Assembly (NCBI GenBank): GCA_963921195.1
Contig: OY992536.1
Coordinates: forward strand, 109,394,778 to 109,458,777
Length of the DNA stretch: 64,000 bases
From: Pegoplata infirma
Taxonomy: Eukaryota; Arthropoda; Insecta; Diptera; Anthomyiidae
Direction: 5' to 3'
Part shown: positions 1 through 9,744 of the stretch, piece by piece
Position numbering within the stretch: the first letter of the stretch is position 1
Layout of the letters: each line of letters begins with the position of its first letter
The notes under the pieces: model-generated
Databases searched by the model: none
The model's input: only the letters and a program-made list of their open reading frames with translations
What the model was told of the DNA's origin: nothing
Position numbers and translations under genes: made by a program

Positions 1-1
1 T

Positions 2-1333
2 ATTGCAGTACCTAAATTAGATCATTCAACTGGAAAAGAGCAGGCTGCAGCTGTATTAAATACAATAAATGACTGGCAACTTTCCGATAAAGTTCAAATA
101 ATGTGCTGTGACACCACACCTTCTAACACGGGTCGGTTTAATGGTGCATGTGCGCTACTGGAGCAAGCACTAGACAGGGAACTACTTTTATTTGGGTGCA
201 GGTATCATGTATACGAGTTAGTGCTAAAAACTGTATTTGAAACTAAAATCCCTCAAGTTACGGTTAGCGCAGATGTACCGCTTTTTAAAAAGTTGAAAAA
301 TAACTGGAACAATATTAAGCACAACAATTTGCAAAATGGCGCCTCCATTTCAAGCCAACATTTTCTACCATCGCAGATTGACAACTTGATAAACTTTTAT
401 CTTTCGGAACTCGAAAAACCAATTATAAGAGGTGATTACCATGAGTTGATCGAGCTTTCGATATTATTTTTGACTGGAAATTATAATAACAAGTTTAAAA
501 TAAAGCCTCCAGGAGCTATGCATCAAGCACGATGGATGGCGAGAGCTATTTATTCCATAAAAATGTTCTTATTTCGCGATCAGCTAAATTTAACCAGAAA
601 AGAGAAAGAAGGTTTGCAAGACGTGTCTCTATTCATTGCAACAACTTATGTTAAACCATGGACACAATGCAGCTTGGCCGTAAAAGCTCCCTACCAAGAC
701 TTGAGTTTTATAAAAGCTGTTAAAAGCTATGAATGTGTTGACTATTTAATTGCAGAAGCTGTTTTAAAAAAATTTTGCCAGCATCTATATTATTTAACTG
801 AAGAAGTCGTCATTTTATCCCTTTTTGATGATATGGTTGATATTGAGACAAAAAAGAATATTGTGGCTAGTTTAACAAAAGAAAGCAAATTTGAAAATGC
901 AAAGCGATATGTTCCCTCAAAAGAAGAAATGCGTTGCTCATTATTTGGTAAGTATTTTATAATTATTAATTTTTTTTGTCATGATGTTTATTTCATCTTT
1001 AATTTTTTTATAGATAAAAAACTACATGACTTTGTTTCAATAAAAAGCAAAGATATGTTTTGTCGATTGAAAATAAACTTGGATTTTCTTACCGAAGACC
1101 CATCATCTTGGGATGATAGTGCATCCTTTTTAGAAGCTAAATCAAAAGTAGTTCACTTGAAAGCAGTTAATGACAGCGCTGAAAGAGCTGTTAACCTCAC
1201 GCAACAATTTCATGGACTTCTAACAGTACAAGAAGAACAAAAGCAGTATATATTGCAATGTGTTCAAGAGCACAGAAAAATATATCCAAAGTGTACAAAA
1301 ACTTCTTTGAAAAAAAAATATGCTGCAACCTAA
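2..1333 (+). CDS. DDE transposase-like protein, 3' part of gene (5' end outside window), one intron
   Basis: The reading frame is open from base 2, so the start codon lies left of the window; the ATG at 101 is internal. Reading: join(2..947,1014..1333). A GTAAGT donor at 948 and a TATAG acceptor ending at 1013 define a 66-bp AT-rich intron. Its length is a multiple of three, so the unspliced frame stays open but would insert a hydrophobic stretch. Visible motifs: CCDTTPSNTG soon after the ATG at 101, where the second D of a DDE core would fall; CRYHVYE about 30 residues on, a C-x2-H pair like the C/D(2)H signature of hAT, P and Kolobok-type transposases; PGAMHQARWM; and NDSAERAV near the C-terminus, which could supply the catalytic E. 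I infer a transposase of an arthropod DDE family and do not assign the superfamily. No frameshift or premature stop is seen in this part. No terminal inverted repeat was recognised downstream. Confidence 0.6.
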   Translation: MAVPKLDHSTGKEQAAAVLNTINDWQLSDKVQIMCCDTTPSNTGRFNGACALLEQALDRELLLFGCRYHVYELVLKTVFETKIPQVTVSADVPLFKKLKNNWNNIKHNNLQNGASISSQHFLPSQIDNLINFYLSELEKPIIRGDYHELIELSILFLTGNYNNKFKIKPPGAMHQARWMARAIYSIKMFLFRDQLNLTRKEKEGLQDVSLFIATTYVKPWTQCSLAVKAPYQDLSFIKAVKSYECVDYLIAEAVLKKFCQHLYYLTEEVVILSLFDDMVDIETKKNIVASLTKESKFENAKRYVPSKEEMRCSLFGKYFIIINFFCHDVYFIFNFFIDKKLHDFVSIKSKDMFCRLKINLDFLTEDPSSWDDSASFLEAKSKVVHLKAVNDSAERAVNLTQQFHGLLTVQEEQKQYILQCVQEHRKIYPKCTKTSLKKKYAAT

Positions 1334-1660
1334 TACACCATTAGTCCGGTTTGCAACGCTTCATCTTGAACACAGACTTTTAATTGTATACTATGAATTC
1401 CTTTTAATTTTTAATTTTAATCTTAATGTTATGTTTTATTCCTGAATTTTTATATTTTTATTTAAAAAAAATATTGTTTACCAAAAAAATAAATTAAAAA
1501 AAAATACTTTTTTTATTAAAAAATACTTTTTTGCATATTTATTTACATATCTCCTTTTTTATCATTAAAATAAGCAAAACAAATTTAAAATCCAAAAACA
1601 GTACGATAATGAAGAAATCGCATAAAAAATGTTGGCCATGACAAGAAAAAAAAAATCATA
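1334..1660. other. AT-rich 3' flank of transposase gene
   Basis: No gene seen. It holds AATAAA-type sequences around 1488 that could serve the transposase gene as polyadenylation signals, and otherwise A/T runs. Confidence 0.4.
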
Positions 1661-2198
1661 CACTCAAAATAATCACTCTGTTAAATTACAGAGAAACTCT
1701 GATGAGCCAGCAGAAAATACCATAGATTTCCAACCAGCAAGATTTTTTGTTATTTTACGAAGAAAACTCTGTAAAATGATTTCGATAAAAAAACTGTAAA
1801 TTTACAGAATTATCTTTAAAATAATGATAAAACCGAAAAGAATTTGACCAAAAAAGCTCGGTAAATTTACAAAGTTTTAGTTAAATGCATTTTACGATTT
1901 CAAAATTTTACAAAAAAAACTGTAAATTTAGTTAAATCCATTTTATTAATTAAAAATTTGTTAAATTTGCCCGCTTTAATGCTTCCAAATTGTAAATTTA
2001 CTTTTTTATTTTTGTGAAAATTACGAGTTTTTTAACGAGTAACTTCAATTTTACAAAATTTTGATTTTCAGTCACAAGAAAATATATACAAAGTATTTTC
2101 TTAAAATCTGTATTTCGACAGATAACTTTGTCAAATATCTGTCGAATTGAGATTACAGTCATTTTACAGAGTATTTAACAGAGTAATTATTTTGAGTG
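1661..2198. mobile_element. MITE with CACTCAAAATAAT termini, TA TSD
   Basis: Inverted ends: the left begins CACTCAAAATAATCACTCTG, and the reverse complement of the right end begins CACTCAAAATAATTACTCTG. They differ at one position over about 26 bp. TA lies on both sides (1659-1660 and 2199-2200). The interior repeats ACAGAGT/GTAAATTTAC-like motifs and has no coding potential. It belongs to the group of CAC-ended, TA-flanked elements scattered through this window. Confidence 0.75.
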
Positions 2199-3507
2199 TA
2201 CAAACCATAAAATCAGGGCCAAATTTTAGCCCCTGGCGGCACGGTTTAAAATTGTCCGATTCATCTAAAAAATGTTATACATAGTTTCTAGACCTAAATA
2301 ATCCATAATTTGGCCGGTAATCGACGAAATTTTAGCAAGTAATTATTCTTGTTGATACATGAAATTTAAAAAAAAAGGGTAAAAAAGGCATTTTTTTTCT
2401 GTTTTTGTCTACATTTTAGAACACAAAAAAGATGCCAAAGGACGAAGAAAAAATTTTTAATGGATATATATCATTAATAGCAACATATTAACTAATACCT
2501 ATTCTTGTCAAAACTAAAAAATTTTTTTTTTTTAAAAAATTTTAGAAGAGGACCCCAACGGCTCTAAATTTTTTTTTTCAAAAAATTTTTTAGAGCTGAA
2601 AGCCTTATCCCACCAAAATGAAATTTTTTGTCTGTTATAAGCTAATCAAGTTAAATAATAATTGAAAAAAAAAAAAATTAAAATCGAAAAAAATTTTTTT
2701 GGTTTGTATGGAAAAAATGATTTTTAAGGCCCCGCTCTTTAAGGCCCCGTCGCGTAGGGAAGGCGTGGTCGTAGGGGCGTAAAATTTTTCCTGAGTTATT
2801 TTCAAGTCAAAAGGAAAAAAATGAGCGGGTACCGTCTCAACATTTCCAACATTTCCAAAATAAGGGACACTCTAATGTATATTCAAAAATTAAATTTAAG
2901 TCGAACCAGAATCAAATGCGTAGCGCAAGACATAAAAAAACAAAAACAAACACATCAATTTTGAAATTTTTACGTCCGTTTGATTTAGGTAACTCACATT
3001 TAAATATTAGAAACGAAAAATTATTGGGCGTTACGCCTTACGCGACATAATTTCATTCAGGTTGGACGCTTAGATTGTAGGGCTGCACAATTGGCCTCAA
3101 ATTTGTACCACAAAACTTAAAACTCTAGTAGACAATAGGAAAATCACAAGTTGAAGAAAAAATACCATTCTAACACACATATGTACATTAGAGTGGGCTG
3201 AAAAATTATTTTTAAAAAACTTGAAAATTTTCTGGAAATGCAGGAGTTATAGTAGAAAAAAAAAACAAATTTGTTTAATATTAAACCTTTTTAAACCATT
3301 TTCAAGAAACTGTTTGACAAGAAACTGTGATCGGCCTACTCTAGTACGCATACACTTTGTTGGGTGCGATACAGACAATTGTTTGTTTATACAAGCTTTT
3401 GACTATACCAAACAAAAACTTGCAAAAACTCTCTTTTCTTTGGTCTCCTACTCCCTATTTACTCTTACTCTTGACTTTTAAATGCATAAACTTTCCTATA
3501 GGTAGAA
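2199..3507. other. AT-rich DNA with old dispersed repeats, no gene
   Basis: No credible gene. 2520-2610 is a small imperfect inverted repeat around GGCTCTAAA/TTTAGAGC. 2730-2770 is locally GC-rich with a repeated AAGGCCCCG. 2960-3150 resembles in reverse the dispersed repeat near 13330 and 25340 (GGCCTCAAATTTGTACCAC). 3189 carries ATTAGAGTGGGCTG, a motif that recurs at about 24430, 40739 and 47652. Open frames here are short and lack codon structure. Confidence 0.4.
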
Positions 3508-3890
3508 AAAGAACAAGCACGGCACGGGGGACGGTTGCCGTTGCCGGAGAATATAGGCCCAAAACAATGACGGGGGACGGCGACGGCAAAAAATGTCATT
3601 TGTTTGTTCAGTGGTGCTAACTTTTAATAAAATTAGAGTAGTTTTACGGAAAAAAATCGCTTAACACATAGTCAATGTGATTAAGTTGAAACTACTGTAC
3701 GTTTGTTACACCATTGTGAATGAAAAAATAAAAAATTGTTGTGAAAATGCGGCAACCCTGGAGTGTGAGAGGGAGGGAGATTGAGAGAACCCGGAGATAA
3801 AATAAAATAAGTTTTAATTTTTTGTCGTGCCGGTCGCGGTTTTTAACTGTCAAATCGCATGGAAAAAGTCGTGCCGGGCTTGTTCTGTTC
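3508..3890. repeat. Small GC-richer inverted-repeat element
   Basis: The left end AGAACAAGCACGGCACG (from about 3509) is matched by the reverse complement of GTCGTGCCGGGCTTGTTCT (to about 3888). The interior has the same character in both halves (GACGGTTGCCGTTGCC; GGACGGCGACGGC). It is probably a MITE; no TSD could be fixed. Confidence 0.45.
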
Positions 3891-4180
3891 ACAACTTATG
3901 TCTGTTGTGCTTTTTGTGTTTTTACACTCCCTCGTTGGCTCTCGCTTCATTGAAGCTCTAAGGATATGATAATTTTTGACAATCAGTGCGAGACAATTTA
4001 TTTATTAATTATACGTAATTTTTTGTTATTTCCCATCTCTTACACAACCACCACTTAACTGCCCCTACTCCTTTTTGTGCTTCTCTTGGTGGAGAGATTT
4101 CATATTCACATAATAATACAATTGAACAGACAACTTTTTACGCAACTCCCATAAAAAATATGTAAGAGTGTATGAATGTG
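3891..4180. other. No recognised feature
   Basis: AT-rich DNA with no gene, strong repeat or motif that I can support. Confidence 0.3.
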
Positions 4181-4182
4181 TA

Positions 4183-4961
4183 CACCCAAAAAATTACATG
4201 GTAGCATAGTTAATAAAATCCATAGTTATTTCAAATATATTTCAAATCAACTATTTATAATCAATAACAACTATGGACAAAGTTGATAACAACGATTTTT
4301 TTTAAATTTGAAAGTTTCAAAATATTAAACAAAATTAAAAGTGTCAGAAGTTACAAAAAAAATATTTAAATCAATAAATACTTAGGGTCTTATTCATAAT
4401 ACTTAAAGTGTACTTAAAGTAGGTTTATTTGACAAATATTCATGCAATATCAGTCAAATAAATTTAAAATTTTGTATCTATGGAAACCGAAAATCAAAAA
4501 ATGGAATGCATATGGATTTACATCAAACGGAAAAGGAAAGTAATGAAATATATTCACATCAAACGGAAAAATAATCATAAAATAGAGTGCAAACGAATTT
4601 ACATCAAATGTGCAAAATAATTTTGAATAACACCAAAATTATCGTATAGTATTGTATTGGCTTAAACAGTTTATTATGGAATTATGTATAATAAAACAAT
4701 TTCAAAAATATAAACAAAACAATGTATTTTTATTTAAAAAAAATCTAGGTCATTAATAATAACTATTTCTTAAATTACATGGTAAATATTAACTATGATT
4801 GATCTTTATAAATCAGTAACTTTTTCCATAGTTGATTTTTAGATTTGAAAGAAACATAGTTACCAACCACTATGTCACTTCAACTATGGAAAAGTTGGGG
4901 TTATTTCACCTATGACATAGTTGAAAAAATAGTAATCAGCAACTATGTAATTTTTTGGGTG
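4183..4961. mobile_element. MITE with CACCCAAAAAATTACAT termini, TA TSD
   Basis: The left end CACCCAAAAAATTACATGG and the reverse complement of the right end, CACCCAAAAAATTACATAG, agree for 17 bp. TA duplications lie at 4181-4182 and 4962-4963. The interior repeats TAACTATG/CATAGTTA motifs in both orientations. Non-coding. Confidence 0.75.
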
Positions 4962-5225
4962 TAGTATTTACAATTGGGAATCTAGTGTGTTACATGTACT
5001 TACAAAAGGAGCAATAATAAAATACCAGTTCACCATTCTTTTTCGCCCTCTACCCCACTCCCCCCTCAGGTGATAAAATATTATTAAAACATTTTGTTGT
5101 TTTTTAATAAGAACATCTGTTTTTATTTGGAATGATTTTCAATTGAGGTTTAATTTTGTATGACAGTGTAAATATTGTTGGAATTACGTACAAAGGTCTT
5201 TGTTTGTGTGTGTGTAAGCGTTTAT
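4962..5225. other. No recognised feature
   Basis: AT-rich spacer with a short pyrimidine patch (CCCCACTCCCCCCTC near 5050). No gene seen. Confidence 0.3.
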
Positions 5226-5233
5226 ATGCGCGT

Positions 5234-7600
5234 TAGGGTGGATCGAATTTGGCTTTTAGGCGAATTCCGTTCCGGCTCACCGACAGATGTGTTGAAATAG
5301 ACCTAAAAACAATGTGGTTAAATTTTCATGCAGATCGGTGGTCATCTTCCGCTGCCGAAATGACGTTGAAAATCCGCGATTTCTTAAAAAATAGTATTTA
5401 TTTAAAAAAAATGCCAAAATTACAAAATTCACTTAATCTTCTTTTTTATTTCAGTCAATCTTTTCAATTCGATCATATTTTCTTAGAAAAAAATTTCAGC
5501 TTAATAGGACATTGTTAACCCCTCTAAATCGGTTGCCGAAAATGACCCATTCATTTTGCCCTAAACTCAAAACCACCAAATTTAAAAAATATTTTTTTTT
5601 TTTATTTTAAGTTGCACAATCTAAAGTTTTTATTGCATTTATTTCAAGTATATATAAGTTTGCTTGATAGAAATTTTTTTTGAAAAAATACGAGATTCTT
5701 AAACAACGCGTGTAACGGTCTGTTTCCAGGACATTTTGGGAAAATTGCACTTTTTTTTAAAACTCAACATTTTTAGTTAAAAACTTTTAATTTTACACCA
5801 GATTTATTATAAATTATAAAACTTAATATAGAAATGTTGGATTTTAAGAAATTCTTTAACCCTAAACAGCTTTGGGCCCTAAATGACCCATTATGAACAT
5901 ATGCATCTAGCAATAAAACGATTTTGGCGGTCGACTAACCATTGGAAACATATTTTTTCAATTACAAATGGGAGCGTGAGTAAAGATGGGAGCGTGAGTA
6001 AGGATGGGAGCGTGAGTAGAGATGGGAGCGTGAGTGAATTCGACCAACTCAAGCTAACGAAAAAAAAAAATAAATTCTCACGCAAGAAATTTTTGAATTT
6101 TGCAAAAATTTTACGCAGGGTTACATGAGTGTCACATTTTAATCTCACTCAAGCTGAATTTTGACGTGTTTCATTTTTCCGTCACCATAAAAAATCATGC
6201 AAACTCACGAAATTTTACTCACATTTAACAGTGCAATTTTAAAAATTATATTTTTAATGCAAATGAAACAAAAAAGTTCAAATAGCATTCAAATAGTATC
6301 CCGCTTAAATGCACCCACTCTTAAAGCATTTTTCGTACCCACCATTAACCATTTATTTATATCTGACACAAAAAGTAATTCACATTTAAACAAGAATATT
6401 GCTGAATAATTTCAATAGACTATTTACTTGCTGTATTCTGGCATTTAAGGAGATAATGCTTCCGGGGTGGGTGCATTTAATTGGGAAATAATATTTAAAC
6501 TTGTTTAAAAAAAAATATATGGATCACTTTTTTATTTTGCATTAAAAATATAATTTGTACAAATGTACACGTGACACAAATTTCACGTGATTCACTCGTA
6601 AACGTGAGTGAAATTTCGAGAGTTTGCATGATTTTTTATGGTGACAGAAAAATAAAACACGTCAAAATATAGTTATGTTGAGTTTTCGTGAGCGTGATTA
6701 CAGCGTGAATGAGTTTAATATGTTTCAATCACGTGAGCCTGCGTAAAATGTATGCAAACTTAAAAAATTTCCTGCGCGAAAATTTTTTTCTTCGTGAGCG
6801 TGAGTTGGTCAAAATCACTCACGCTCTCATCTCTACTCACGCTCCCATCTTTACTCACGCTCCCATTTGTAATTGAAAAAATATGTTTCCAATGGATAGT
6901 CGACCGCCAAAAGTGGTTTATTGCTAGATGCATATGTTTATAATGGGTCATTTAGGGCCCAAAGCTGTTTAGGGTTAAAGAATTTCTTAAAATCCAACAT
7001 TTCTATATTAAGTTTTATAATTTATAATAAATCTTGTGTAAAATAAAAAGTTTTTAACTAAAAATGTTGAGTTTAAAAAAAAAATTCAATTTTCCCAAAA
7101 TGTCCTGGAAACAGACCGTTACACGCGCTGTTTAAGAATCTCGTATTTTTTCAAAAAATTTTTTTGTCAAACGAACTTATATATACTTGAAATAAATGCA
7201 ATAAAAACTTTAGATTGTGCAACTTAAAATCAAAAAAAAAATTATTTTTTAAATTTGGTGGTTTTGAGTTTAGGGCAAAATGAATGGGTCATTTTCGGCA
7301 ACCGATTTAGGGGGGTTAACAATGTCCTATTAAGCTGAAATTTTTTTCTAAGAAAATATGATCGAATTGAAAAGATTGACTGAAATAAAAAAGAAGATTA
7401 AGTGAATTTTGTAATTTTGGCAATTTTTTTAAATAAATACTATTTTTTAAGAAATCGCGGATTTTCAACGTCATTTCGGCAGCGGAAGATGACCACCGAA
7501 CTGCATGAAAATTTAACCACATTGTTTTTAGGTCTATTCCAACACATCTGTCGGTGAGCCGGAACGAAATTCGCCCAAAAGCCAAATTCGATCCACCCTA
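5234..7600. mobile_element. hAT-like palindromic (foldback-type) element, 8-bp TSD ATGCGCGT
   Basis: The termini TAGGGTGGATCGAATTTGG (left) and their reverse complement (right) are flanked by a perfect 8-bp duplication ATGCGCGT (5226-5233, 7601-7608), the hAT signature. The two halves are inverted copies almost to the middle: pairs can be followed from 5234/7600 through the arrays at 5970-6040/6795-6865 to ATATTTTTAATGCAAA near 6250 and 6535, and TGCACCCAC near 6310 and 6470. That gives arms of about 1.1 kb around a small centre. A minisatellite (GGGAGCGTGAGTAAAGAT) lies in both arms, about 4 copies left and 3 right. The inner part (about 6018-6833) begins TAGAGATGGGAGCGTGAG, like the family at 28932-29408, so it may be a second nested element. 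No gene: frames such as 5249-5518 and 7316-7585 are the same arm read twice. Confidence 0.85.
5966..6040. repeat. 18-bp minisatellite in left arm of the hAT palindrome
   Basis: About four units of GGGAGCGTGAGTAAAGAT with single-base changes; the mirrored array lies at 6795-6865. Confidence 0.8.
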
Positions 7601-8000
7601 ATGCGCGTGTATGCATGATTTGTTAAATACATTTTCATTTACATTTGTAAATTTGTATGTAAACTATGAAATGGCCATTAATTTCAATTAACATTGTTAA
7701 ATAAAAATACAAAATGTTACACAACTATGCACTATAGGAAATTTTACCCATTTTTTGGCCAAAAGTCAAAATTAAAATTTTTGCAAACATTATTTTTTTC
7801 ACATTAATATAAAAAAAACTTAACAAAGTAAACAATTCTTTCTCAATTTTTCGACAGAATTGATGTACTGTCACTTTATCAGTAGTTTTTCTTCCAATTT
7901 CTTACTTAGTTATAAAATAACGATTGAGAGCAGCGAATTTTGTGATAGCTTCTAACAATAGTTTTTATATTAAGAATTTATAGTTTTTAAAAACTAAAAA

Positions 8001-8726
8001 ATGGAAAATAATGTCAAAGGTGAGTACTTTAATGATAAATAGTGAAATGTTGGTGAACTCATCTATTAGATCGATTTTATTGGAAAAATTGAAGTGACCT
8101 TAAGATGAACTTATTGAAGTATGAATTGGAATTTTATTTTGACTTTAAAAAAAATGATAGCATATGTTAGCTATAAAACCATAAAAGTTCTCTAGGACAA
8201 TCAATTACCTTCCGAATTTAAAAAATTTCAAGGTCGGATATGTGCAAACTTTTTTTTTATACCCATTTTTCCAGGTGACTACTGAGTGCCAAATTCAGAG
8301 TTATTTAATACATGGCGAGAGAAATAAAGCAGAGGTGGATAAGGAGCCGCTATTTCTGGCCATTTCTTTTCACACATTGCTGAGAGTGAATGTTTCGAAA
8401 ACTTTAAACAATATATAAAGGAGGAATTAAGAATATTTTGTTCAAATATAAATATGAAAAGGATTAAAAGTTGTAGGAGTTTGAAAATTTTTGAAAGACA
8501 GCATGCTGTTTGGCTTAAAGGCAATACTTGGCTAAGAAAACTTGAAACGCAGCCTGCCTCCACTAAATCGAAACCTGGGCGACCGCAATTAACTTTTTTG
8601 TCAAAATCGGCGAGAACAAAAATACGAGTTACAGCAGAAATCTCTAAAGATCTAAATAGGGAAGTTGAGCCCCTAGCTCTTGCATCATCTACGGCTGCCC
8701 GTAGTGGCATTTTGAAATGTAGTTGA
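8001..8726 (+). pseudogene. N-terminal fragment of a DDE transposase-like gene
   Basis: ATG GAA AAT AAT GTC AAA G followed by GTGAGT (about 8001-8025) looks like a short first exon. A pyrimidine-rich TTTTTCCAG acceptor ends near 8274, but joining the two gives an early stop (G-D-Y-stop). A better frame runs from about 8340 to 8726 and includes SECFENFKQYIKEELRIF, FERQHAVWLKG and KPGRPQLTFLSKSARTKIRV. It needs a frameshift near 8340 to join the upstream frame. From memory, a 'GRP-x-F-x-S-x-R-x-K' segment after an 'F-x(3)-H-x2-WL' segment is found at the N-terminus of the arthropod transposase family whose C-terminal half resembles the protein at 2-1333. The two fragments could therefore represent opposite ends of one family; they do not overlap, so this is inference. 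Broken and non-functional here. Confidence 0.4.
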
Positions 8727-8844
8727 CGACTTGGAACTCAAAAATAAAATTTTTGAATAAAATTCTTATTAAAAAGTAGATTTGTTTGACACTTCTTAAC
8801 ATTGTTAAAATAAATTTCTACTGTTATCTTCGAAAGTTAGTGTA

Positions 8845-9006
8845 CACTCAAAAAAAAAAATATTGTAAAAACAGTTTAGAAAACCATATAATCTATCAAG
8901 GATCTAAAAAATCTTAGATGCGGCAACTTATAACCCGGGAACCCTGTTTGGAACTAATTATTAGGTAACTTTTTAGGTAACTTTACTAATTTTTTTTTTT
9001 TGAGTG
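8845..9006. mobile_element. Short MITE, CACTCAAAA termini, TA TSD
   Basis: A 162-bp element with CACTCAAAAAAAAAA left and TTTTTTTTTTGAGTG right, TA on each side (8843-8844, 9007-9008). It is nested in the CACTA-ended transposon. Confidence 0.6.
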
Positions 9007-9146
9007 TATGAAAACCTTTAAGAGTCACTCCCTCCCTCTAAAGAGTCTTCCAAAAGTCAAATAAAAAAAATCAGTCAAATCGGTCCAGCCGTTTGGCTGT
9101 AAATAATTTTGGCCAAAAAAATGGTTAAATTTCCTATAGTGCTATG

Positions 9147-9351
9147 TACGTATGTTGGTAAAATAAATAATTGCAAAATTATATATGATAATAATTTTCA
9201 ATACATTTATAAACATTAGAGAGGCATTATTTTCCAAATTTTTATTTTCCCCAGTGTACATACAGGCAAATTTGAGGCTTAAATTAAAATTAAATTAAAT
9301 TAAAAATTTGAGATTTAAAAAAAATATATCTGGCGATACATAACATTTATT
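9147..9351. other. No recognised feature
   Basis: AT-rich spacer with AAATTAAATTAAATTAAAA near 9290. No gene. Confidence 0.3.
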
Positions 9352-9363
9352 TACACCATTTAC

Positions 9364-9545
9364 AGATGTAATTCGAAAAAGATCAATTGTAATTCGAAGA
9401 TTCTATTTGTAATTCGAAGATTCCATTTGTAATTCGAAGATTCCATTTGTAATTCGAAGATTCCATTTGTAATTCGAATACTCCAATTGTAATTCGAAGA
9501 TTCCATTTGTTATTTGAAGATTCCAATTGTAATTCGAAAAAAAAA
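9364..9545 (-). repeat. Left minisatellite arm (20-21 bp units)
   Basis: About nine units of (T)GTAATTCGAAGATTCCATT type; mirror image of the end of the 11258-11906 array. Confidence 0.85.
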
Positions 9546-9555
9546 TTGATCTTTT

Positions 9556-9713
9556 TATACCCTCCACTCTAGTGATAGAGGGTATATATAAGTTTGTCAT
9601 TCCGTTTGTAACACATCGAAATATTGGTCTAGGACCCCATAAAGTATATATATTCATGATCCTTGATCGATTTTAAGTCGATCTAGCGATGTCCGTCCGT
9701 CCGTCCGTCCGTC

Positions 9714-9744
<31 letters not shown>

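Larger units (their letters stand above)
7730..9141 (+). mobile_element. Internally deleted TIR transposon, CACTATAGGAAA ends, 5-bp TSD CTATG
   Basis: The left end CACTATAGGAAATTTTACCC and the reverse complement of the right end, CACTATAGGAAATTTAACCA, continue as inverted repeats for about 36 bp through TTTTTTGGCCAAAA. CTATG directly abuts both ends (7725-7729 and 9142-9146). The element holds a start-like exon (about 8001), an N-terminal transposase-like fragment (8280-8726) and a nested MITE (8845-9006). At 1.4 kb it is too short for a full transposase, so the catalytic part appears deleted. CACTA ends recall the CMC group, but a 5-bp TSD is not typical, so the superfamily stays open. Confidence 0.7.

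Noticed and set aside
5883..6951. Two similar small proteins (MTHYEHMHLAIKRFWRS and MTHYKHMHLAINHFWRS) on opposite strands
   Set aside because: They are the two inverted arms of the 5234-7600 palindrome read in the same frame; similarity reflects DNA duplication, not selection.
8279..8710. 143-codon minus-strand open frame
   Set aside because: It lies antisense to the transposase-like fragment; no domain, and its residues mirror the plus-strand coding bias.
9364..9545. CRISPR-like regular repeats
   Set aside because: Units are contiguous without spacers and the sequence is clearly from an animal genome.
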